DNA of 64,000 bases, taken from the NCBI RefSeq assembly GCF_036030735.1, contig NZ_CP107928.1, positions 8,370,001 to 8,434,000 on the forward strand, in the 5' to 3' direction. The notes beneath the pieces are model-generated. The model was not told the DNA's origin. It was given only the letters and a program-made list of their open reading frames with translations, and made no database searches. Positions 45,145-54,408 of this stretch are shown here, piece after piece; the first letter of the stretch is position 1, and each line of letters starts with the position of its first letter. The stretch comes from Streptomyces sp. NBC_00425. GTDB lineage: Bacteria; Actinomycetota; Actinomycetes; Streptomycetales; Streptomycetaceae. Position numbers and translations under genes: made by a program.

Positions 45145-45603
45145 ATGGCCCTGCCGCCCGTACCGCCTCAGCCGCCCGGACCGCCTGGTGACATGCCGCC
45201 GCCGGGCGGCTTCGGACCGCCCACCGCCCCCTATGGAACCGGCGCGGCCGGTGATCCCGGCGGCCCCGGCCGACGCCGCAGGAACCCGCTCTTCGTGGTG
45301 TTCGCCCTGCTGGTCCTGGCCGCGGCCGTCGTCGCCGTCGTGCTGATGGCCTCGGGAAGCGGCGACTCGCCGGACGACAAACCGACGACAGGGGGCAGCG
45401 CCACGAGCTCTCCCGAACCGTCGGACCTCCTTCCGTCGGCCCTGCCCAGCGGCTTCCCCAGCGACCTTCCCAGTGCGCTGCCGAGCACGCTGCCGACGGA
45501 TCTGCCCACCGCACTGCCCACCGAGCTGCCGAGCACACTGCCGACCGAGCTGCCCAGTGGGCTGGAGTCGCTGCTGCCCTCGGTGGGGGAACTCGCGCCG
45601 TAG
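45145..45603 (+). CDS. Membrane-anchored protein with Leu-Pro-Ser/Thr repeats
   Basis: The protein is 152 aa from ATG 45145. A cytoplasmic Pro/Gly-rich N-terminus (VPPQPPGPPGDMPPPGGFGPP) precedes a basic stretch (GRRRRNP) and one membrane segment (LFVVFALLVLAAAVVAVVLMA). The extracellular tail (about 75-152) consists of about fifteen short repeats of the type LPS/LPT/LPE with alternating Ser, Thr, Asp and Glu. No enzyme domain is present. Such proteins are common in actinomycetes and of unknown role; the repeat tail may span the wall as a rod. Confidence 0.65.
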   Translation: MALPPVPPQPPGPPGDMPPPGGFGPPTAPYGTGAAGDPGGPGRRRRNPLFVVFALLVLAAAVVAVVLMASGSGDSPDDKPTTGGSATSSPEPSDLLPSALPSGFPSDLPSALPSTLPTDLPTALPTELPSTLPTELPSGLESLLPSVGELAP

Positions 45604-45745
45604 CCGGAGTCACCGGCCCCGCGGCCGACGTACGTGAGGCCCGCCGCCCTGCGTGCCCACGGCGTGACGGCGGAAGCCACGTTCGTCGGGGACGGCACGT
45701 CCGTCGGAGAGGAGACGGCGCCTCCGTAGGGGAGGGTGCTTCCGC

Positions 45746-47119
45746 CTACGACGACGCCTCTGTGGGGGACGGCTCCTCCCCGCCTTCGGGGCGAGCCGTC
45801 GCCAGGGCCGTCGCCGGGTCGTCGGCGGCGTCCCCGGCCGGCATCCAGCGACCGCCCTCCTTGCGGTACGGCCACCAGCGACCGTCCCGGCCCAGCCGGA
45901 GTTGGCAGGCCTCGTCGACGACCGTCCACCGGTTGGCACGCGCGCGCAGAGCCGGCCGCTCGTCGTCCTCCCAGGCGGCTTCCAACGCGGCCCGCGCGCG
46001 GGCGAGCACATTGCTGTCGACGGCCCACTCCTCCTCCAAGACCGACAGGGCGGCCGGCCCGCCGAGCCGCCAGGCCCGTACGGCGGAGGCCAGTTGCTCA
46101 CGGCTGCGGCCGGAGCCCGCGGCCAGCCGTCCCGCCGCGGCGGTGAGCCCGTGCGCGCCCGGACGGCTGCCCACGTCACCGGCCGCGAGCCTCACGGCGT
46201 CCTGGCCGACCGACAACGGCTCAGCGCCCGCACTCCGTCCCGCAGGCTCGCGCAGCGCCTCCGCGAGCGACAGGTGCGCCGCGGCCGCTGTCCGGGCGGC
46301 CAGGAACTCCAGAGCGGCGGGCTCCACTGCGGGCGGGGGCGGGGTGTCCGTGTCCAACGCGGGCGGAACGCCCGGCTCCGGAGGGAGAGCGGGCGCGCCG
46401 GGCAACGCGGGCAGGATGTCCCCGGCCGCGTACGCCTCCGCCGCGTCGACCCCTTCGGCTCGGGGCGCCGCCGACGCGGATGCCCCCGGCGTGTCGGCGC
46501 CGCGTGCCTGGAGGGCGTCCAGCAGGACCCCTTCGGCGCGGCCTCGGAGCAGCAGCAGGACGAACGGATCCTGGTCGAGCAGCCTTGCCACCTGGTAGCA
46601 GACGGCCGCCGTGTGACCGCAGTGGTCCCAGGCGCCGCAGTCGCACTCCGCCTCGAGGTCGCCGAGCCCCGGCAGCAGGTGGACACCCGCTGCGTCGGCG
46701 TCCTCGACCAGATGGGGCGGCATCTCCCGGTCGAGCAGTGCCGCCATGTGGCCGGCCCGTTCGACCGTCAGGTCAAGGAAGCGGTCCCACTGCGCGTCCG
46801 AAAGGGTGTCGAGCAGCACGTCGGCCCGGTGCGGCGTGCGGTCACGACCGCGGACGACGGCCGTGACGCGCCCCGGCCGCACGGTCACCGCGCCCACGGA
46901 GCCCGCGCGCGCGAGTCGCCGGCCCGCCCTCACCTGCTCCGCGTCCATGGCGCCGTCCTCCAGCGCCGTGAGCCACGCCCTGCCCCACCAGGTCTGCGCG
47001 AATCCCTTCCCGTGTGCGGGAGGCAGCGCCGCGAACGTGCGCTCCTCGTGTCCCTCGTGTCCCTCGTTTCGCACGACGCGTCCCTCGCCGCGCCGCCCGG
47101 CGCTGTCGTAACCATTCAT
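45746..47119 (-). CDS. SWIM zinc-finger protein
   Basis: The protein is 457 aa; the start overlaps the helicase stop by ATGA. The N-terminal region (HGKGFAQTWWGRAWLTALED) is typical of the SWIM partner of actinobacterial SNF2 helicases. The SWIM motif CDCGAWDHCGHTAAVCYQ is at about residue 160. A Pro/Ala-rich middle and a C-terminal domain with VLEEEWAVDSNVLARARAAL and RLGRDGRWWPYRKEGGRWMP follow. SWIM domains bind nucleic acid or protein. Translational coupling to the SNF2 protein implies that they act together. Confidence 0.88.
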   Translation of the reverse strand: MNGYDSAGRRGEGRVVRNEGHEGHEERTFAALPPAHGKGFAQTWWGRAWLTALEDGAMDAEQVRAGRRLARAGSVGAVTVRPGRVTAVVRGRDRTPHRADVLLDTLSDAQWDRFLDLTVERAGHMAALLDREMPPHLVEDADAAGVHLLPGLGDLEAECDCGAWDHCGHTAAVCYQVARLLDQDPFVLLLLRGRAEGVLLDALQARGADTPGASASAAPRAEGVDAAEAYAAGDILPALPGAPALPPEPGVPPALDTDTPPPPAVEPAALEFLAARTAAAAHLSLAEALREPAGRSAGAEPLSVGQDAVRLAAGDVGSRPGAHGLTAAAGRLAAGSGRSREQLASAVRAWRLGGPAALSVLEEEWAVDSNVLARARAALEAAWEDDERPALRARANRWTVVDEACQLRLGRDGRWWPYRKEGGRWMPAGDAADDPATALATARPEGGEEPSPTEASS

Positions 47120-50100
47120 CGCGTGCCCCCTCGCAGCTCCACCAGATCGGCCAACTCGGCGTCCGTCAGCTCCGTCAGCGCCGCCTCTCCTGCCTCGAGG
47201 ACGGCGTCCGCCACGGCCTGCTTGCGTCGCAGCATGTCGGCGATGCGGTCCTCGATCGTTCCTTCGGCGATCAGCCGGTGCACCTGCACGGGCCGGGTCT
47301 GGCCGATGCGGTACGCGCGGTCGGTGGCCTGCGCCTCGACGGCTGGATTCCACCAGCGGTCGTAGTGCACGACGTGCTCCGCGCGCGTGAGGTTGAGCCC
47401 GGTGCCCGCGGCCCGCAGGGACAGCAGGAACACCGGCACCTCGCCGTCCTGGAAGCGCCGGACCATGGCCTCGCGTTCGGCGACCGGCGTGCCGCCGTGC
47501 AGAAAAAGGGTGGGGACGCCCCGCGCGGCAAGATGCCGTTCCAGCAGTCGCGCCAGGCGCACGTACTGCGTGAAGACCAGCACGCTCGCCCCCTCGGCGA
47601 GGAGAACGTCGAGCAGCTCGTCCAGGAGCTCCAGCTTCCCGGAGCGTCCGGCGGTCCTCGGGCGGTCCTCCTTGAGGTACTGCGCGGGATGGTTGCAGAT
47701 CTGCTTGAGAGCGGTCAGCAGTTTCACGATCAGGCCGCGCCGCGCCATGTCGTCGGCCTCGGCGATCGCCGCCAGGGTCTCGCGCACCACGGCCTCGTAC
47801 AGGCCCGCCTGCTCGTCGGTGAGGGAGACGGGCCGGTCGGTCTCGGTCTTGGGCGGCAGCTCCGGCGCGATGCCCGGGTCCGACTTGCGCCGGCGCAGCA
47901 GGAACGGTCCGACCAGCCGGGCGAGCCGCTCCGCCGCCGCCGTATCCCCGCCGCTCTCCACGGCGCGCGCGTGGTGCGAGCGGAAGTGGCCGAGTCGGCC
48001 CAGAAGGCCCGGCGTCGTCCAGTCCAGGATCGCCCACAGCTCCGACAGATCGTTCTCCACCGGAGTGCCCGTGAGGGCCACCCTCGCGCGTGTGCCGATG
48101 GTGCGCAGCGCCCGCGCGGTCGCCGAATACGGGTTCTTCACATGCTGGGCCTCGTCCGCCACGACCAGGCCCCACGGGACCGTGCCGAGCCGCTGCGCGT
48201 CCATCCTGAGCGTGCCGTAGGTCGTGAGCACGAATTCCCCGTCGGCCGGCGCCGCGAGATCCCGGCGCGGGCCGTGGAAGCGGCGTACGGCGGCGCCCGG
48301 GGCGAACCTCTCGATCTCCCGCTGCCAGTTGCCCATCAGGGACGTGGGACACACCACGAGGGTGGGACCCGCGGACGTGGCGTCCGTCTGGCGGTGCAGG
48401 TGCAGGGCGATCAGCGTGACGGTCTTGCCCAGCCCCATGTCGTCCGCCAGACAGCAGCCCAGGCCGAGGGCCGTGTTCCGGACCAGCCAGTCCAGCCCGC
48501 GCCGCTGGTAGTCGCGCAGGGTGGCTTCGAGTGCGGCGGGCTGTGCCACCGGCTCGTGGCCCTCGGGACGCGTCAGCCGCTCTCGCAGGGCCGCCAGCCA
48601 CCCGGTGGGCTCCACGTCGACCCGGTGGCCGTCCACCTCCGTGGAGCCCGTCAGAGCCGCGCTCAGGGCGTCCACCGGAGTCAGCTCGCGGTCCTGCCGG
48701 GCACCGGCACGGCGCAGCTCCCCGGGGTCGATCAGAACCCACCGGTCGTGCAGCCGCACCAGCGGCCGCTTCGCCTCGGCCAGGCGGTCCAGCTCCTCGC
48801 GCGTGAGCTGTCGTCCGCCCAGCCCGAACCGCCACGTGAACGTCAGGAGGGCGTCCGCAGACAGGAACGACGGCGTGCCCGACCCCGTGCGCGGCGACCC
48901 CGCGCGTAGCGATCCCGAGTCCTCCTCCGGGGGGCCCACGACCGCGCGGGCGGTCAACGTGCGGACCAGCTCCCGGGGCCAGTGCACGTCGACGCCTGCC
49001 TTCGCCAGCGCTCGAGAAGCGTCCCCCAGGAGTTCGATCACCTCCTCGTCGACGAGATCGACGGCCTCGGGGACCGCGGCCGACAACAGCGGAGTGAGCG
49101 CGGGCCAGGCCCGCGCGGCACGGCGCAGGGCGAGCAGGGTGTCTGTCCGCGCGCGGGGTCCGAACGCCTCACGCGTCACCTCGGGGCCGCCCCAGATCGC
49201 GGCGGCGTCGGCGACGAGCGCGGGATCGCTGACGCTGTGCACCTGCGGCACGGCCCGGAATCCGGGCATCACTCCGTCGAGGTCGAGGTCGAGGTCGAGG
49301 TCGAGGTCGAGGTCGAGGTCGAGGCCGGGGCCGGGGCCGGGGCTGGGGGCGGGGGAGGGGGAGGGGGAGGCGATCGCGCCGGCTTCGTGGAAGCCGGTCC
49401 CGGACCCGGCGGTGTCGCTTTCGCCGACGGCCGGTCCGCCGACCGGCGGTTCCTGTCCGGCGGATTCCGGGATTCCGATGCCCGACACCTCGACCCGCAG
49501 TGAGATCCGTACGCCGGCGTCGTGGCCTGCGGCCACGTCGGCCGCCCAGCCGCGCAGCTCCGGCACCGCTCGCGGCTCTCGCGCCGCGTACGCGGGCCCG
49601 CCGGTCACCAGCTCCGCGGCGGGCGTGCGGGGCAGTGCGTCCGCGAGGGCGTCCAGAAACGCGCGCAGCAGCCGCTCGGGGGCGGGGAGCCGCAGTGGCG
49701 GGGCGTCGTCCACGGGTACGGCGTGTGCCTCGGGAGGCATGGAGGCGGCCAGCCGACGCACCTGCTCGATGTCGTCGGGGCCCAGCGGGCCGGCCCGCCA
49801 GGCGTCGTGGTCCTGTGCGGACAGGCCGGGCAGCAACAGGCCGCGCGCCGTGAACCGCAGGGACAGCAGGGCGGCCGCACCCCAGAACGCGGTGGAGCGG
49901 TGGGCGTCCGGGGCGGCACGCGCGTGCACGAGGACGGGAAGGGCGTCCAGCACCGGCACCAGTAGGACGGGCACGCGCGTGACAGTCACGCCCGCGTCGG
50001 TCGGCCGGACGACGGACAGACTCGCGGACGGCTCCGGCCGGCCCCGCGGCCACGTCACGGGAAGGGCCTCGTCGTCGGGTCGCCAGAAGGCGACGCTGCC

Positions 50101-50190
50101 GGTGCGGGCCGGGGTGCCGGGTACGAACAGGGCGCAGCAGCGGACCAGTTCGGAGGTCTCGGAGGATACTTCCGTGGGAACCCTCTGCAC
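47116..50190 (-). CDS. SNF2-family DEAD/DEAH helicase
   Basis: About 1,024 aa if GTG 50190 is the start; a TTG 7 codons upstream overlaps the GAGGAG site and is less likely. The N-terminal half is an SNF2-associated domain interrupted by a low-complexity linker (PSPSPAPSPGPGPG then eight Leu-Asp repeats). The motor half has ADDMGLGKTVTLIAL, VVADEAQHVKN, ALTGTPVEN, LVFTQYVRLARLL and QATDRAYRIGQTRPV. It is an ATP-driven translocase on double-stranded DNA or protein-DNA complexes. Its partner is the SWIM protein. Confidence 0.92.
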   Translation of the reverse strand: MQRVPTEVSSETSELVRCCALFVPGTPARTGSVAFWRPDDEALPVTWPRGRPEPSASLSVVRPTDAGVTVTRVPVLLVPVLDALPVLVHARAAPDAHRSTAFWGAAALLSLRFTARGLLLPGLSAQDHDAWRAGPLGPDDIEQVRRLAASMPPEAHAVPVDDAPPLRLPAPERLLRAFLDALADALPRTPAAELVTGGPAYAAREPRAVPELRGWAADVAAGHDAGVRISLRVEVSGIGIPESAGQEPPVGGPAVGESDTAGSGTGFHEAGAIASPSPSPAPSPGPGPGLDLDLDLDLDLDLDLDGVMPGFRAVPQVHSVSDPALVADAAAIWGGPEVTREAFGPRARTDTLLALRRAARAWPALTPLLSAAVPEAVDLVDEEVIELLGDASRALAKAGVDVHWPRELVRTLTARAVVGPPEEDSGSLRAGSPRTGSGTPSFLSADALLTFTWRFGLGGRQLTREELDRLAEAKRPLVRLHDRWVLIDPGELRRAGARQDRELTPVDALSAALTGSTEVDGHRVDVEPTGWLAALRERLTRPEGHEPVAQPAALEATLRDYQRRGLDWLVRNTALGLGCCLADDMGLGKTVTLIALHLHRQTDATSAGPTLVVCPTSLMGNWQREIERFAPGAAVRRFHGPRRDLAAPADGEFVLTTYGTLRMDAQRLGTVPWGLVVADEAQHVKNPYSATARALRTIGTRARVALTGTPVENDLSELWAILDWTTPGLLGRLGHFRSHHARAVESGGDTAAAERLARLVGPFLLRRRKSDPGIAPELPPKTETDRPVSLTDEQAGLYEAVVRETLAAIAEADDMARRGLIVKLLTALKQICNHPAQYLKEDRPRTAGRSGKLELLDELLDVLLAEGASVLVFTQYVRLARLLERHLAARGVPTLFLHGGTPVAEREAMVRRFQDGEVPVFLLSLRAAGTGLNLTRAEHVVHYDRWWNPAVEAQATDRAYRIGQTRPVQVHRLIAEGTIEDRIADMLRRKQAVADAVLEAGEAALTELTDAELADLVELRGGTR
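49276..49323. repeat. Hexanucleotide microsatellite GTCGAG x8 in helicase gene
   Basis: Eight exact copies of GTCGAG encode, on the minus strand, eight Leu-Asp pairs in the linker before the SNF2 motor. GGGGCC-type repeats adjoin it. Because the unit is 6 nt, gain or loss keeps the frame. Confidence 0.95.
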
Positions 50191-50489
50191 GGTGATGGGC
50201 CTACTCCTCAAGTTTGACTACCAGGGGGAGTCGCCGAGGGTACAGCACTGGGGAGGGGAACGTGCACGGTGTTTCGGCCGACGTTTCGGCGGGCCGGTCG
50301 TGGGCGATCCCTTCCGAACGTCCGGCGGGTACGGCCTGCACCCCAGGGATTCTCGGGCGCCGCGGGCGCCTCGGGGGCGTCTCGGGGGCGTAGTTCAGGG
50401 ACGTCTCAGGGTCGCTTCCGGAACCGCGGGCGGCGCGGACCCGTTTTCATGGCAGAGAGCGGCACACGGCCGCGAAGGAGGCGACGCAC

Positions 50490-50672
50490 ATGTCGAGAAA
50501 CGCGAAGATCGCCGCAGGGGGTGTGGCGGTAGGGCTCCTCCTGCTGATCTGGCTGCCCTGGTGGGCCGCCCTGCTGATCGTGGTGGGGGTTCCGGCGGCG
50601 GCCTACCTCACGCTGGATCCCTCACAACGGCGCAGGCTGCGCCGTGTCACGCGCAAGGAGCTCGGCCGCTGA
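50490..50672 (+). CDS. Small basic membrane protein
   Basis: The protein is 60 aa, with GAAGGAGG before ATG 50490. Two closely spaced hydrophobic segments (AAGGVAVGLLLLIWLPWW and ALLIVVGVPAAAYLTL) are followed by a strongly basic tail (RRRLRRVTRKELGR). No family is recognised by name; similar short proteins occur widely in Streptomyces. The DNA from 50191 to 50489 to its left holds no gene, only the divergent promoters. Confidence 0.7.
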   Translation: MSRNAKIAAGGVAVGLLLLIWLPWWAALLIVVGVPAAAYLTLDPSQRRRLRRVTRKELGR

Positions 50673-50727
50673 GCGACGGGGACCGCGTGGCGGTCCCCGT
50701 CGTCCGCCCGGGAAGGCCCGACCGGCC

Positions 50728-51639
50728 TCACAGGGGTCGTACGGCCATTTTGTCGAGCGCCTCCAGCAGCCCGGGCAGTTCGGGGCCGCGGCCGACCGGC
50801 AGCACCTCGCCGGGCTCGTCGTCGAGCAGCACGAACGCGATGTCGTCGGTCCTGGCGACGAGCGACCACCCGGGGCCGTCGGCGCGCAGCGTCCGCGCGT
50901 CACCGGGGGCGAAGGAGGACCGCACCCGCCCGAGCGGAGGCGGGCTGTCCACGTAGGCGCGCACCTCGGCCAGGACCCGCCGGATTCCGCTGTGCCCGCC
51001 CGGCGACGCCTTGCCGGTCGCGTCGGACCCGGGCACGTCGGACCCGGCAGGTGCCGCGTCAGCCTGGCCGTCGCCTGCGGCCCGCGCGTCGCTTGCGGCC
51101 CCCGCGGCTGCCTCCGCGTGCTCCCGCGACGACGCGAACTCCGTGTCGTCGATCTGCTCCCGCCACCGGGCCCACTGCAGCGCGATCTCGTCGGCGCCCA
51201 GCCGGCGCTGCGCCGGACCCCAGGTGCTGGTGTCCGGAGGCGTCAGTGCGGGCCCGTCCGCGACGTCCGGGGCGGGGTCGTGCGGATCCGGCACGCCGGG
51301 AGCCGCGACGGCGACCGCCAGCGGCCAGCCGGGCAGCGCGGCGACGACCGTCCGCTCGTCGGGCGACAGGTCGTATTCCATGCCGCAGTCCCACGACGCG
51401 ATGGCGACGGCCACCAAGGACACGTCGTCGATGACGACGGTCCACCGTGCCCCTTCGCCGTCCTGGCCCAGCACCAGGCCGTACCCGTCGGCGAGCGGCG
51501 GCATGCCGAGCGCCGCGCAGGCCTCCGGGTAGTCGTCGCCCAGCGCGCTCGGGAACTTCGCCGGCGTCAAAAGCACCGCCGTGAGCACATAGAGCGCATC
51601 GTCCGCGGCGGCGACGGTGTCCTCGTCCGTCCCGGCCAT
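50728..51639 (-). CDS. Hypothetical protein, Ala/Asp-rich
   Basis: The protein is 303 aa from ATG 51639 after GGAGG. It has no signal peptide or membrane segment. The N-terminal half is compact (ALYVLTAVLLTPAKFPSALG, WTVVIDDVSLVAVAIASWDCG). A disordered Ala/Gly/Asp linker (about 175-220) leads to a C-terminal module (IRRVLAEVRAYVDSPPPLGR, DDIAFVLLDDEPGEVLPVG, LPGLLEALDKM). The two modules look alike in style, suggesting a secretion- or immunity-type cytoplasmic protein, but I cannot name the family. Coding potential is strong. Confidence 0.7.
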   Translation of the reverse strand: MAGTDEDTVAAADDALYVLTAVLLTPAKFPSALGDDYPEACAALGMPPLADGYGLVLGQDGEGARWTVVIDDVSLVAVAIASWDCGMEYDLSPDERTVVAALPGWPLAVAVAAPGVPDPHDPAPDVADGPALTPPDTSTWGPAQRRLGADEIALQWARWREQIDDTEFASSREHAEAAAGAASDARAAGDGQADAAPAGSDVPGSDATGKASPGGHSGIRRVLAEVRAYVDSPPPLGRVRSSFAPGDARTLRADGPGWSLVARTDDIAFVLLDDEPGEVLPVGRGPELPGLLEALDKMAVRPL

Positions 51640-51773
51640 CCCAGCCTCCCCATTTCGTCCAACCGCGCGCACCCTAGTGCGGCGAGAAGGCGCTTGTCAC
51701 GACTGGCCGACACCCGGAGCTGCAGGTTTCCGGCCGGACGGGGCGAATCGACCACGGGCGGCCGCCGGATGCG

Positions 51774-52103
51774 TCACGCCGCCGGCAGTCCGAGGAGTTC
51801 GCGAGCCACGGTCTGCGGCGATTCGTCGCGTTCCCGTGCCAGGGCGATGACAGCGCGACAGGCCAGTTCGTTGACGCCGAAGGACAACGCCTCCGGCGAC
51901 ACCCAGTCCGCCGCCTCGTCGATTCTGTCCTGATCGTCCTCCGCGCAGGCTGACACGTACACGGCGGCTGCCTCGAACAGATTGTGCGTGCGCTTTCCAC
52001 CCGTGCGCGCGGGTTCGTCCCGACTCCCCGCGCTGCCCGGACCGGACCGCGCGCGCCACGCGTCGACGAGTCTTCCGCAGGCCTTGCGTATCGCACCGAA
52101 CAT
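51774..52103 (-). CDS. Hypothetical small cytoplasmic protein
   Basis: The protein is 109 aa with GGAAGG upstream of ATG 52103. The N-terminus is basic (FGAIRKACGRLVDAWRARSG) and the C-terminal 65 residues look helical (NLFEAAAVYVSACAEDDQDR, LSFGVNELACRAVIALARER). Family not recognised. Confidence 0.6.
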   Translation of the reverse strand: MFGAIRKACGRLVDAWRARSGPGSAGSRDEPARTGGKRTHNLFEAAAVYVSACAEDDQDRIDEAADWVSPEALSFGVNELACRAVIALARERDESPQTVARELLGLPAA

Positions 52104-52212
52104 GCCGACCGCCTTCCCAGTGCCTCAATGCGCCGACGGGCCGTCCATCTCCCGCTGCTCACCCTGGAGTTGCCCGGCAGAAGGCGGAAGGGAACGGGGT
52201 TGCGGTCACGGA

Positions 52213-52737
52213 TCAGCCGTCGAGCGAGTCGAGCGTGTCGTGCAGCCAGGCGAGCTCGGCCCGTGAGGTGGCCCGGGCGATGGCCAGGACGCCGCGCCGG
52301 AAGGGGTCCGTCAGCTCCTCGGCCCGCACCGGACGGTCGCCGTCGTAGAAGAAGCTCGCCGGTTCCTCGAGGAAGGCCAGCCGGCGGCGCAGCACCGCGG
52401 CCTGGGCGGCGGAGTCGTCCAGATGCCGCAGGAAGGCGAGCACCGTGAACCAGCGGTTCTCGTCGGTGATGTCGCGCCGGTCGGGTTCGGCGAGCCGCCT
52501 GCGCAGTTCGTCGCGGCCGTCGGCGGTCAGGCTCAGGACGTGCCGCGGAGCGGCTACGGCGCCGGGTTCCGTGGCGCGCACCAGGAAGCCCGCCTTCTCC
52601 AGGCGCTTGATGGCCGGGTACAGGGTGCTCTCGGCCACGGGGCGCACGTGCCCGGTGAGTGCGGTGATGCGCTTGCGCAGCTCGTAGCCGTGCAGCGGGG
52701 CGTCGAAAAGGAAGCCGAGGACGGCGAGCTCCAGCAT
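52213..52737 (-). CDS. PadR-family transcriptional regulator
   Basis: The protein is 174 aa from ATG 52737. The PadR winged helix is unmistakable: MLELAVLGFLFDAPLHGYELRKRI, PVAESTLYPAIKRLEKAGFL and the wing RHVLSLTADGRDELRRRL. The C-terminal helical part (about 90-174) mediates dimerisation and ligand sensing. It is divergent from the alpha/beta hydrolase gene 156 bp away, which is its probable target. Confidence 0.92.
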   Translation of the reverse strand: MLELAVLGFLFDAPLHGYELRKRITALTGHVRPVAESTLYPAIKRLEKAGFLVRATEPGAVAAPRHVLSLTADGRDELRRRLAEPDRRDITDENRWFTVLAFLRHLDDSAAQAAVLRRRLAFLEEPASFFYDGDRPVRAEELTDPFRRGVLAIARATSRAELAWLHDTLDSLDG

Positions 52738-52802
52738 GCCCGCATTCTGCCGCAGAGCAGGCGTACCTCGCCGACTGGGTACCCCGTGCAGCAGATACGC
52801 CG

Positions 52803-52831
52803 TTGACACAATACCTCGTAACCGATGTATG
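52803..52831 (+). promoter_or_regulatory. Housekeeping-type promoter of the hydrolase gene with embedded dyad
   Basis: TTGACA at 52803-52808 and TGTATG at 52826-52831 are separated by 17 bp, a good vegetative sigma-factor promoter. ATAC at 52812-52815 and GTAT at 52827-52830 form a small dyad within it, a candidate PadR site. Confidence 0.5.
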
Positions 52832-52893
52832 GTCGTCGCGATCCTGATGGTGATCGATCCTGACGGACGACGACGGTGATCCGAGGGGAAGCG

Positions 52894-53652
52894 ATGCAGC
52901 AGACCGAGTTCGACGACAGGGGCAGCCGAGTGCGCTGGACGGAGACCTGGGGCGGCGGCCCCGCGCGGGTGTACGTGCACGGGCTGGGCGCGGCCTCGAC
53001 CGTGTACCACGCGCACGTGGCGGCGCGGCCGGAACTGGCAGGCCGGCGGAGCATGTTCGTCGACCTGCCGGGGCACGGCATCAGCGACCGCCCTGCGGAC
53101 TTCGGCTACACGCTCGAGGAACACGCCGACGCCCTGGCGGCCGTGCTGGACGCGGCAAAGGTGACCGGCGCCGAACTGATCGCCCACAGCATGGGCGGCT
53201 CCGTGGCCGTCGTCCTGGCCCACCGCCGGCCCGACCTGGTCGCTCGGCTGGTGCTGACGGAGGCCGACCTAGACGCCTGCCCGCCGCCCGCCCCGGGCAG
53301 CAGCGGCATCGCCTCGTACGCGGAGGACGATTTCGTCGCCTTCGGGTACGCGCGCGTGCTCGACGAGGTCGGACCTCTGTGGGCCGCGACCATGCGGCTC
53401 GCCGACCCGCGCGCACTGCATCGCAGCGCCGTCGGTCTGCGGCGCGGATCCGATCCGGTCATGCGCGAGATCCTGACCGGGCTGCACTCGGTGGAACGCG
53501 TCTACCTGCAGGGTGAGCTCACCGGCCCGCTCGACGGAGCGGACGCGTTGGAGGCCGCGGGGGTGCGCGTGGTCACGGTGCCGGGCGCCGGCCACAACGT
53601 CATGTTCGACAACCCGGACGCGTTCGTGCGGGCGGTCGGCGCAGGCGAGTGA
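52894..53652 (+). CDS. Alpha/beta-hydrolase
   Basis: The protein is 252 aa from ATG 52894 with GAGGGG upstream; the in-frame GTG 18 nt earlier lacks a site. Fold motifs are VYVHGLGAAST (oxyanion HG), MFVDLPGHGISDRP, the nucleophile elbow LIAHSMGGSVAVVLAH and the catalytic His in VPGAGHNVMFDNPDAF. A typical 250-residue cytoplasmic esterase/hydrolase with unknown substrate, controlled by the divergent PadR regulator. Confidence 0.88.
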   Translation: MQQTEFDDRGSRVRWTETWGGGPARVYVHGLGAASTVYHAHVAARPELAGRRSMFVDLPGHGISDRPADFGYTLEEHADALAAVLDAAKVTGAELIAHSMGGSVAVVLAHRRPDLVARLVLTEADLDACPPPAPGSSGIASYAEDDFVAFGYARVLDEVGPLWAATMRLADPRALHRSAVGLRRGSDPVMREILTGLHSVERVYLQGELTGPLDGADALEAAGVRVVTVPGAGHNVMFDNPDAFVRAVGAGE

Positions 53653-53656
53653 CCCC

Positions 53657-54265
53657 TCAGCTCTCGCGTACCGCCACTGCGAGGAACCGTGCGTCCTCGT
53701 CGACGTACGACGTCATACGCCACCCCGACCCCGCCAGCAGGGGACGCAGGTTGGCCTCCGCGCGCAGATCCTCCGGCGTGATCCGACGGCCCTGGCGGGC
53801 CGCGAGCGCCGCCCGGCCGATGGGGTGGAAGAGAGCCAGTGTGCCGCCGGGGCGCACCACGCGCGCCAACTCGCTCAGGTTCTCCGCCGGCCGGGGCAGA
53901 TGGGCGACGAGGCCCGCACCGAAGACGGCGTCCAGGGCCCCGGAACGCAGCGGGAGCGCGGTGACGTCCGCGAGCACCAGCCGCCCGTCCCGGTCGCGTC
54001 CGGCCCTTGCCGCGGCCTCCAGCATGGCCGGGGTCAGATCGACCCCGACGACCACTCCCGAACGCCCCACGGCGGCACGCAGCGGCGGCAGAGCCCGCCC
54101 GGTGCCGCAGCCCGCGTCCAGCACACGGTCCCCCTCGTGCAGCCCGAGGCCGCCGACCGCGGCCGCGTAGGCGGGACCGTCGTCCGGGAACCGGTCGTCC
54201 CACCCGGCAGCACGGGCCCCGAAGAACTCCTGAACATGTGTGTGACGGTCGCTCATTCTCCGCAT
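53657..54265 (-). CDS. SAM-dependent methyltransferase (class I, UbiE/type 11)
   Basis: The protein is 202 aa from ATG 54265 after GAGGG; the ATG at 54256 is an alternative. Motif I is RVLDAGCGTGRALPPL, the acidic motif II VVGVDLTPAML, and the post-motif text DVTALPLRSGALDAVFGAGLVAHLPRP with VVRPGGTLALFHP. There is no membrane segment. Substrate not identifiable. It converges on the hydrolase gene, with stops 4 bp apart. Confidence 0.9.
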   Translation of the reverse strand: MRRMSDRHTHVQEFFGARAAGWDDRFPDDGPAYAAAVGGLGLHEGDRVLDAGCGTGRALPPLRAAVGRSGVVVGVDLTPAMLEAAARAGRDRDGRLVLADVTALPLRSGALDAVFGAGLVAHLPRPAENLSELARVVRPGGTLALFHPIGRAALAARQGRRITPEDLRAEANLRPLLAGSGWRMTSYVDEDARFLAVAVRES

Positions 54266-54408
54266 GATCCCTCACCGGCCCGGAGGACGCCTCGGCGCAC
54301 ATGTTCGAGCGTGACCCGATCGTTCAGGCGCACCTCTGAGTCATATTCCAACAGCTTTCGAAATGCGCCGCCCCTGTGCCTCCATGGCCCGGCTACCGTC
54401 CCGTGGCC

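Noticed and set aside
47120..48835. N-terminal extension of the SWIM protein frame to 1,029 codons
   Set aside because: It overlaps the SNF2 helicase motor in another frame; the ATGA overlap at 47116-47119 fixes the true start.
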